64,000 nucleotides of DNA from Notospermus geniculatus. Lineage: Eukaryota; Nemertea; Pilidiophora; Heteronemertea; Lineidae. The stretch lies in the NCBI GenBank assembly GCA_002633025.1, contig NMRB01002025.1, positions 20,431 through 84,430 of the forward strand, given 5' to 3'. Position numbers and translations under genes: made by a program. Within the stretch, counting starts at the first letter, position 1. Each line of letters starts with the position of its first letter. The notes beneath the pieces were generated by a model. It was not told the origin of the DNA. It did not search any database and saw only the letters and a program-made list of their open reading frames with translations. This document shows, piece by piece, positions 57,180-64,000 of this stretch.

Positions 57180-58330
57180 GTGAGACCAGCCGAAGGCATT
57201 CCGGTTATCAAGTGTCCTTTGCTTGGTGCCCCGGATTCTGAACTGGTGACCCAAGGTCAGGGGGAGGAGTACAAGAAAGTTGATAACGATAGCATTTGTG
57301 ATGGAGATTTGTTGGAAATTCCGGGTCTTGAGAATCTTATAGAAGAGTTTTCAGATGTGTTTACTGCAGTGCCTGGTAGAACGGATGTGGTTCATCATGT
57401 CATAGAAACTGGGGCAGCTAAGCCAGTAACGCTTCAGCCGTATAGAATTACGGGGGCCAAATTAGAAAGCCTGGAGCGCCAGGTAGAGGAGATGTTGAAA
57501 CGGGGTATAATTGAACAGTCTAGATCGCCCTGGCGGTTTCCTGTAGTTATGGTACCCAAAAGGAGACGACTACCGTTTGTGTGTAAGCTTCAAGGAATTG
57601 AATGCGCCCACCCAGCCTGATGCTTTCCCGATTCCGCCAATAGAAGACATACTAATGTCATTGCATGGTGCTCAAGTCTTCTCGACCCTTGACTTGAAGT
57701 CAGGATTCTGGCAGGTGGCGCTGCGGGAAGAAGATCGATTGAAATGTACGTTCCAAGCTGGAAATCAGCTGTACCAATTTCGGGTTATGCCCTTTGGGGC
57801 AATGAATAGCAGCGCCACCTTCCAGCGTCTCATGACGAAGGTCTTGGGAGAGTTAAAGCGGTTTCCTCGCATCCGTCCAAAGTGAACCAAAAATAATAAA
57901 ACGTCCCGTTTTATTCGTGAAAACAACTGGTAAATGCATTGCGGCGGCCGCTCCGGAAACTGTGGAACTGTGGTGCTGTGGAATCTTTGACTCGGCACGA
58001 ACAGTCCGCTTTAATTGGTACTATTTGTTTTGTGTATTGTGATGATGTCATAGTGTATTCATGTTCTGTGGACAAGCATGTTGATGACTTGCGCATGGTG
58101 TTGGAGAGATTGCGTGCTGCTGGCCTAACTCTATCAGTGGGGAAGTGTCGTTTGGGACACATAAAGGTTGATTATTTGGGAAATGTTCTTTCACCAGAGG
58201 GAAGGTCAGTTCAGTCTCACAAGGGAGAGGTTGTTGAAAACTTCCCTCAGCCGCAGTCACGGAAAGAGTTAGAGCGGTTTGGCAATGGTCACTTGGTTTG
58301 GTCGATATATTCCGAACTGAGCCCTTGAAT
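57180..58330 (+). mobile_element. Ty3/gypsy-type pol (reverse transcriptase) fragment, broken
   Basis: Three pieces of one reverse transcriptase region are visible: an N-terminal piece in one frame (57180 to ~57570), a second in another frame (~57577-57855) with STLDLKSGFWQVAL and FRVMPFGAMNSSATFQRLM, and a third after an unrelated ~155-bp insertion (~57856-58013), with the catalytic FVYCDDVIVYS. The order and motifs are those of gypsy-type elements. Frame changes, the insertion and the absence of visible integrase, RNase H or long terminal repeats show it is dead and truncated. Confidence 0.85.
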
Positions 58331-58562
58331 CATCTTCGCAGAATGGAGACTACAGCTGGCACTCAAAAGCTGGCTAAATACCTACAACCTCTTCAGCTGT
58401 GAACAGAAATAGGGTACTGACATGGCGATACTGGGGACAAGCTACGTACACACAGAATGATGCTGTGAGGAAGCGAACAGCCCTACGGACACGGAGTGCA
58501 ACACACCAGGCCCTCACCAATGAACATGACAAGAGAGTCAAAAGGGTTCTTTCTGAAACAGG

Positions 58563-58633
58563 CTTTGTTTCTGTACTTGAGCATCCTTGTTTCTGTACTT
58601 GAGCATCCTTTTTTCTGTACTTGAGCATCCTCG
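58563..58633 (+). repeat. 22-bp tandem repeat, three units
   Basis: tgtttctgtacttgagcatc occurs three times in tandem with small changes (third unit ttttttctgtac). Confidence 0.9.
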
Positions 58634-58859
58634 TAAAAGGAAAATAGGCTTGGGTAAAACAGCAGAATTAGTGAAGGAATTCTTCTTGCAAGATGAAAAT
58701 AGTGCTCCATCCAGTGGAGTAAGAAAGACAATCACAAGAAATAAGGCAAAAATGCAGAAGAGGTAGTAGTATAGGGCGAGTTTTTGGGAACACAGGGCTC
58801 AGGGGTTCATGGGGATCTTTCTCTTCCGGGTACCCACCTGTTGTTAGGCCTGTGGAAAA

Positions 58860-59130
58860 CAGGCTTATGCTATGGATGAGATTCACAGATTCTATCTTGA
58901 AAGAATTCCATATGATAATAGGATAAACAGAGGAAGGTGGCTTAAAATGGATGGGAATGTCTTCAAGCTTGGCTGTTTTGTTTTGTATCCTGCAGAAGAG
59001 GAAATACCATATTTTGGAAAGTTACAAGACATTGTTATGACATGTATGATGGGGAGTATTTTTGCTTCAAACTAGAAAGTGCCTACGGTTTTCCCATCCA
59101 CTATTGATGGGTGACTGTGTAGATAGCGCA
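58860..59130 (+). pseudogene. Degenerate coding fragment
   Basis: The frame at 58872-59075 reads FKLGCFVLYPAEEEIPYFGK. The run of hydrophobic strands followed by EIPYFG resembles the NEMPVFGLL segment of the 42974-45499 protein, so it may be the same class of transposon C-terminal domain. After about 59040 the similarity seems to continue in another frame. Confidence 0.35.
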
Positions 59131-59340
59131 TGGACTTTATACTTGTTTCTAACAATGATCATTAAAATCTTTTCAGATACCATGCCTTTGACGAAGCCCC
59201 CGGTGTGAGCCATCCTTGAATGTTGCACCGAGGATGGCAATCCTTACGACACCCATGCCTCAAGGTTAGGTACAACGGCCACATGCTTGGGAGAGTTCCA
59301 AAGGACTTTGCAAGAATCCTGTTAAACTATTAAAGTGACT

Positions 59341-59865
59341 TTCATCCACCCCATCCAGGGTGAGAGTAATGATACGTGACGTTGATTTTGTCATTTCCAT
59401 CCGACACCATTACGAGAGTATTGAAATACAGCCTGCTGCTCTTACGAAAGACTTGGAATTGGCCTATGACAAGGGACTCCTTAGCCAGCAGAAAGGTCCC
59501 TTTGACTTCATGAAAAGCATTGCGAGGGATCTGATGAGAAAACCTCGTGGTCGGCATTATGATACGTTCACAAATGACATTTATGAACTATCTAAGATCT
59601 GGGGTGGGGGGCGTGTGTACTGGCTTCAATTTTTGGGGGCCAATCCGAGACGACCAGGAAACGAAAGAGGAGGAAGAATCAGCCCGCCCATCCGCAGCAG
59701 GAGCCTCCAAATCTCGACTCTTTCAGAAAAATGGGAGAACTGATGATACACAGGAAGAAGAAGATGATGATGACGATGAGAATCAGCTTTCTGAGAAAGA
59801 GATTTTACATGATATTGATGTTCCTGCAGTGTTGAATGCAAGTTCTGTATCTGCGACTAGCTAAT
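59341..59865 (+). pseudogene. Coding-like fragment with acidic tail, unrecognised
   Basis: One frame (59360 to about 59600) reads FVISIRHHYESIEIQPAALT and GPFDFMKSIARDLMRK; a second overlapping frame continues to 59864 with a strongly acidic tail (EEEDDDDDENQLSEKE). The switch lies in a poly-G tract near 59600, where a sequencing error is also possible. No family recognised. Confidence 0.35.
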
Positions 59866-60091
59866 GATGATGATGCAGGTTGTGTTCACATTGAATCTAG
59901 GCCCGCCAAAATTCGTAATGTGCTTGTGAGTGCAGTGTTGTTCTGTATTGCATTGCTGTTGTCAACTGTCATTTTATGCTAGACATTCTTTCAGGTTTGA
60001 TATTGATGTCAGTAAAGCCTGTGCTAATCGTCGAGTGGTCATCAGTTGGATGTGTGCTGTGGATCTAGGCCAAAGTTTTATTTCAACTGTA

Positions 60092-60808
60092 CAGGGTGTC
60101 CCAGAAAAAACCTAATCCTGTGAAAAGGGGTTAATATGACCACCCCCAAGAGGTGTACTACTATAACAATGGGTTTCCCATAAAGCAGGGTCAATATGCT
60201 TTCCAATGATACCACGATGACATTCCTTCAGTCATGCATCACGGAGCGTCATTGGTTTGAAATGGCATCTCAAAATCCATTTGTTACAGTTGGAATAAAC
60301 CAGTGAAATGAATGTTCACTTGAAATGCTTGACCAGGAAAACAAGTAAGCATCCAACCTATGCAATAACATGGTGAGTGATTTCAGAACATAGGCCAATG
60401 TGTGAAAGGTATTCAGACCAGTAAACATTCAAGCCAGCAACATGGTGCAACTTACCACTGAGCAAAGAGTGTTTGTGGTAACAAAATTCCTTGAAAACAA
60501 GCGCTTACAGGCCACTCAAAATGCATTTAGGGACGCCTTCCCAGAGAGAGATCCATGTTTAGGTGTGATGCTGATAACTTTGACTCCAAATTTGGTTCCA
60601 AGATTATGAACTGTAACAAATGGATTTGGACATGCCATTTTCAAAACAATGACACTCTATGATGCCTGACTGAAGGAATGTCATCGTGGTATCATTGGAA
60701 AGCACATTGACCCTGCTTTATGGGGAACGCATTGTTACAGTGGTACACCTCTTGGGTTGGTCATACTGACCCCTTTTCACAGGATTAGGTTTTTTCTGGG
60801 ACACCCTG
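60092..60808 (+). mobile_element. TA-flanked transposon with ~200-bp terminal inverted repeats
   Basis: Both ends are flanked by TA. Ends cagggtgtcccagaaaaaa and ttttttctgggacaccctg are inverted, and the arms stay alignable for about 200 bp (aacctaatcctgtgaaaagg, tgataccacgatgacattcc, ctgtaacaaatggat). The interior carries a transposase remnant. TA duplication fits the Tc1/mariner superfamily. With 717 bp and only an N-terminal frame it is non-autonomous. Confidence 0.85.
60442..60609 (+). CDS. Truncated transposase N-terminus (DUF4817-like helix-turn-helix)
   Basis: 55-residue frame starting MVQLTTEQRVFVVTKFLENK and containing QATQNAFRDAFPERDP. This resembles the N-terminal helix-turn-helix of Tc1/mariner-related transposases annotated as DUF4817. 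The frame stops before any DDE catalytic residue and runs directly into the right inverted repeat. Confidence 0.65.
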   Translation: MVQLTTEQRVFVVTKFLENKRLQATQNAFRDAFPERDPCLGVMLITLTPNLVPRL

Positions 60809-61099
60809 TATATTTCTATAATGCAAGTTCTGTATCTGCGACTGCGCTGTTATTTGACTGAGTTGTCCGAAGAATCTTTTAGTTTTGATATTCCTAGTGA
60901 GGCTGCGATAAGTAGTTGCAGCAACCTATTCTTTATCTCTGAATTGATATTAGCTATTGCTGCTGAGAGATTTCAGCAATGAGTTCCTTTTTGAGCAGAA
61001 TTAATTGTGTGCATCTTGTCGCTTTTTTCTATTATTTGAATAAATGCAATTTTTAAAGTTCTCTCTTCTCTTGTTTTAGGTGATGGCAGGACCCGTGCT

Positions 61100-61400
61100 A
61101 TGATGTTCTCCAATGCAGTGAACAGCACTGAAGCAGTATGTGAAGCGTGCTGCCTACCAGGCGATCTGCATCTGGAGTCAGTCAACAGTACATTAACCAG
61201 AAATGCAGACTCCTGCCAACTGGGGCTGGACCAAGAAAGGAGATCTGTGGCAGATCGTTTGGACAGATCTCCCACCCACTGCAGAGAGTTGCCAGCAGCT
61301 GACCAAGTGTGGATGCAAGACAGAATGTTGCGGTCGATGCAAATGCTACTGCCCGGTCTGACCTGCACGACACTGTGCATCTGCAGATGTGAGGTTTAGA
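61100..61400 (+). pseudogene. Cys-rich coding fragment, frameshifted
   Basis: Across two frames, NWGWTKKGDLWQIVWTDLPP and then KCGCKTECCGRCKC, LTCTTLCICRC are read. A Trp-containing stretch followed by a CxC-type cluster is familiar from repeated fragments in invertebrate genomes. The family name is unknown to me. At least two frame changes and one stop are present. Confidence 0.4.
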
Positions 61401-61744
61401 AGCACTGTTCGTACTAGTATAGGCTACTCATCCAGGCAGCAAGACAATACATGAAAAACAAGTATAGGCCTGCTGCCTACATGTAGGCAATTGAAAAATG
61501 GCCGCCATCTTGAATTTTTAGCTGGCTAGCGGGTCTTATCAAAAGAGCAATCCCCAAAGACTACATGTATGTGTGCCAATTTTGGTGCTTGTTTCCAGAA
61601 ATGAACAATTGTTACAATCTGCACTACTAAAAGAGTGTCCAATGATGACTGAATCGATCGGGATAATCTGAAGGCTATCGATAGAACCCGCCACTTGAAA
61701 TTTTGGCATGATGACAGTGCCATCCTGAATCATTCACACTACCT

Positions 61745-62118
61745 CATGATGTTCTCCTGGGTCTACGACAAAGCCGACTTTCTGGACGATATGGAATACA
61801 AGCAGAAACATCCGGAGGAGAAAAGGTTCTCTGTACAGGAGTTTGTAGGAAGACCATCACTCTAGACACTGGGAAGATCTGCTGCAAGTGATGAAGACCA
61901 GTTACTCTACAGCGAGACAAGAAGGTAGGATCTCTGTCAACTGTACCAACTCATTTTTTCAGAATACGAATTAGCGTTTTTTAAGGACCAACTTCACTTC
62001 TTATCCGGCCACGAGCCTGTCTGTGATTTGGAATGTGGCCAAAAGCATCTCAGAGCACTGTGCGGTGTAACAGCTAAGGATTACACCGATCTTCATGCTT
62101 GTTATCGTACAACGCCAT
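61745..62118 (+). pseudogene. Coding-like fragments, unrecognised
   Basis: Short runs such as MMFSWVYDKADFLDDMEYKQ and SEYELAFFKDQLHFLSGHEP look protein-like but sit in different frames. They may belong with the neighbouring broken element. Confidence 0.25.
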
Positions 62119-62578
62119 GATCACTGACAGAACGCCAATTTCGGAAAATCGGGAAATTGACTTCCTTGGAAAGATGCCTGCTGTGGCTAGGATGCATTGG
62201 CGTTGTGCATTGCATGCAGTGAGATGCTGCACATCGGGCTATAGCCATGCTGTACATGCTGTACAGAATGGATGCACCGACTGCTGTCGAAGACGAATTA
62301 GAAGATAAAAGAAGGCCGACCTCCATGCGGTGTTGACTCTTTGGATTGGTGTGTGGAATTTGACGCAGTCATGTCACAGCAGCAGGCACTAAGAAAGGAT
62401 GATAGGCCTAGGGCTAGGGTGTTGGAGCCCGAGGGATTTTGCGAAAAAACAAAGGCAACAAGCCAGAAGGTAGGCCTACGTAAGATACGGAAAATGAGAT
62501 GAATGCTATAATCACCTTGGACAGTGTCTGCAAATGTACTACCCTCAGTATGCATAGTATGCCTACTGTGAGGAGGGA

Positions 62579-63435
62579 ATGTATCCCTTGAAACTTGGAG
62601 ATAAGCCCTTTATAGCTGATTCTCCAGATGGAAGCCTTCGACCCTTCAACTCGACAAACCTGGAAGTGGGGAAGCCAATGGTAGTGGTTGAAGTGAAACG
62701 CCCGCGGCCCCTAACCGAATGCATTCAAACCACCAGTACATTACACCCTTCCGACTTCTCACCATGTGTCTTTGAAGAGATGGAAGCTCTGAACTTGGAG
62801 AAGCGTGTGTATGTCTCATACTCATGGCAGAGCACAACTATCTATGAGATTCAATTCGATTCAGAGTTGTGGGATTCTATGCAGACTGAAGTCAATATAT
62901 CTGGCTGATTGTCCTCGCGGCCCAACTTCCGTCTCAGGTACTGTTAAAAACCTCAGGGAAGAACTGAAGCACTTTACAAAGGACAACGCCAAGTTCCTTG
63001 CTGAGGTACTTCAGTTGTTTGCTCAGTGTTGTCTGCCAATTCAATCTTGCCAGTGATAGGAGTCCATATTTGTTTGCATGGAACAGCCAAAATGAACTGT
63101 CTAGTTGAGGCACAGTCGAATGATTTCAAGCTAGTGGTCCTCTCTGACGTCAAACGTGTCCTGAAAGAGTGCCACCAAATCTGCCGTTTAATGGGTGTCG
63201 AAGTGATGGTGTTCATGCTGTCAGACATTCACAGAAGCTGGCATGAAGAGGTGCCCCACTCTAGCATAGGGGCTAAAGGGATACAGCCTGTCTGCAGCTT
63301 CTATGAGGAATATGCTTGAGAGGGTATTGGATGCGTGTAATGCCAGGAACATTACAGTTTCCTGTGTCAGTCTTGATGGACAGTGGGCTCCTCTAATGAT
63401 AAGGGATATCAATGGAAAGCCCTTCAACTATTGAC
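62579..63435 (+). pseudogene. YqaJ-like (PD-(D/E)XK) nuclease fragment from a mobile element
   Basis: First frame 62579-62908: ADSPDGSL followed ~27 residues later by VVVEVKRPRP, the PD...ExK pattern of lambda-exonuclease/YqaJ-like nucleases, then EEMEALNLEKRVYVSYSWQS and TTIYEIQFDSELWDS, as in the family core. The protein continues in other frames: LREELKHFTKDNAKFLAEVL, LVEAQSNDFKLVVLSDVKRV, and finally ITVSCVSLDGQWAPLMIRDI at about 63345-63415. Several frame changes mark it as decayed. Proteins of this type are encoded by repetitive elements in aquatic animals. Confidence 0.55.
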
Positions 63436-64000
63436 CTCTATAACTTTGATAAGTAGGTCAAATCACAGGCCGATTCAGTCATTAGTTTAGGAGTTACTGC
63501 ACTTTTTTGTCTTTTCGGTTTTTGACACCTGCTGGCCAGCCAAGAATCAAACCGGACCGAAACGTGGTGTCGTAGGTCATCTGACATAGAAGAATACATG
63601 TGCAAGTTTAAGGTCAATCGGCCCAGTGGTTACGAAATGTGCCACCTAAAAGCAAAATTCTGGGGCCCGTTTCATAAAGTGACTTTAAGCTAATGGTACC
63701 ATTAATTCAATGCATTTTCCATTTGGTTAAAGGTACCATTAGCCTGAAGTCACTTTATAAAACAGGCCCTTGATCTTTGACCACTCCGACCTTGAAAAGT
63801 AGATCAAATCGAAAATTCTTAAATGTTTTATGTCCTCATTAGATACACGTGTGATAAAAATTTGGAGATGATATGTAGTCATTAGTTCACGAGTTATGGG
63901 GTCATATGAATAAAGACGAGCAAATGCTTTTACTTCAGATTTGTATAGCATTGCATAGTGCATTTGTATTGCAAAATTCAAGTAAAAGCATTTGCTACTC
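63436..64000. repeat. Dispersed repeat related to 41301-41755, interrupted by a MITE
   Basis: Shared words with 41.3-41.7 kb: accttgaaaagta, gtcattagttnaggagtta-like, gataaaaatttggagatgat, cgtaggtcatctgac. A palindromic MITE at 63663-63769 splits it. Confidence 0.65.
63663..63769. mobile_element. Palindromic MITE
   Basis: 107 bp with ends ggcccgtttcataaagtgac and a near complement, and inner arms gctaatggtacc and ggtaccattagc. It is inserted in the surrounding dispersed repeat. Confidence 0.85.

Overview
The window is animal nuclear DNA from a draft assembly: genes have short exons with GT/AG introns, there are three N-runs (11648-11922, 31698-32189, 52240-52290) and single-N joins at 9890, 34384, 37614 and 53067. 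Dense short self-complementary words (tacatgta, accggt, aggcct), many MITE-like foldbacks and tRNA-derived SINEs, and invertebrate-type orthologues point to a marine invertebrate. An echinoderm or hemichordate-like deuterostome is my best guess, but the sequence alone does not settle it.

Layout. 492-944 (+) holds the last two exons of a fatty acid desaturase (FADS type). 3907-9315 (-) is a complete 13-exon NOP58 gene encoding 532 residues. Four box C/D snoRNAs lie in four of its introns: two carry a guide for 18S rRNA A512 (SNORD70 type) and two a guide for 18S G509 (SNORD11 type), the snoRNAs hosted by human NOP58. 9316-16858 is repeat-rich intergenic DNA. 16859-24338 (+) is a SOCS7-like gene encoding 1721 residues, with a single 4.6-kb exon for a huge proline-rich N-terminal region, followed by SH2 and SOCS-box exons. 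29293-34120 (-) is GMPPA lacking its first ~80 codons. 34121-42035 is repeat-rich.

42974-45499 (-) is an intronless 841-residue C2H2 zinc-finger protein with a CACTA/Transposase_21-like core, and its 3' end is partly duplicated. Only 60 bp upstream ends a 7-exon SAMD3-like gene (45560-52122, -) with one apparent frameshift. From ~56.5 kb to the end the window is a graveyard of mobile elements: a broken Ty3/gypsy-type pol fragment, a 717-bp TA-flanked element with ~200-bp inverted repeats and a DUF4817-like helix-turn-helix remnant, a Cys-rich fragment, a PD-(D/E)XK (YqaJ-like) nuclease fragment and several MITEs.

How parts work together. NOP58 protein is a core component of box C/D snoRNPs, so this locus encodes both a protein of the particle and four guide RNAs likely to enter it. 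The other conserved genes (lipid desaturation, E3-ligase adaptor, GDP-mannose regulation) show no operon-like link. The SAMD3-like and C2H2/transposase-like genes may form a unit derived from a transposon; that is inference.
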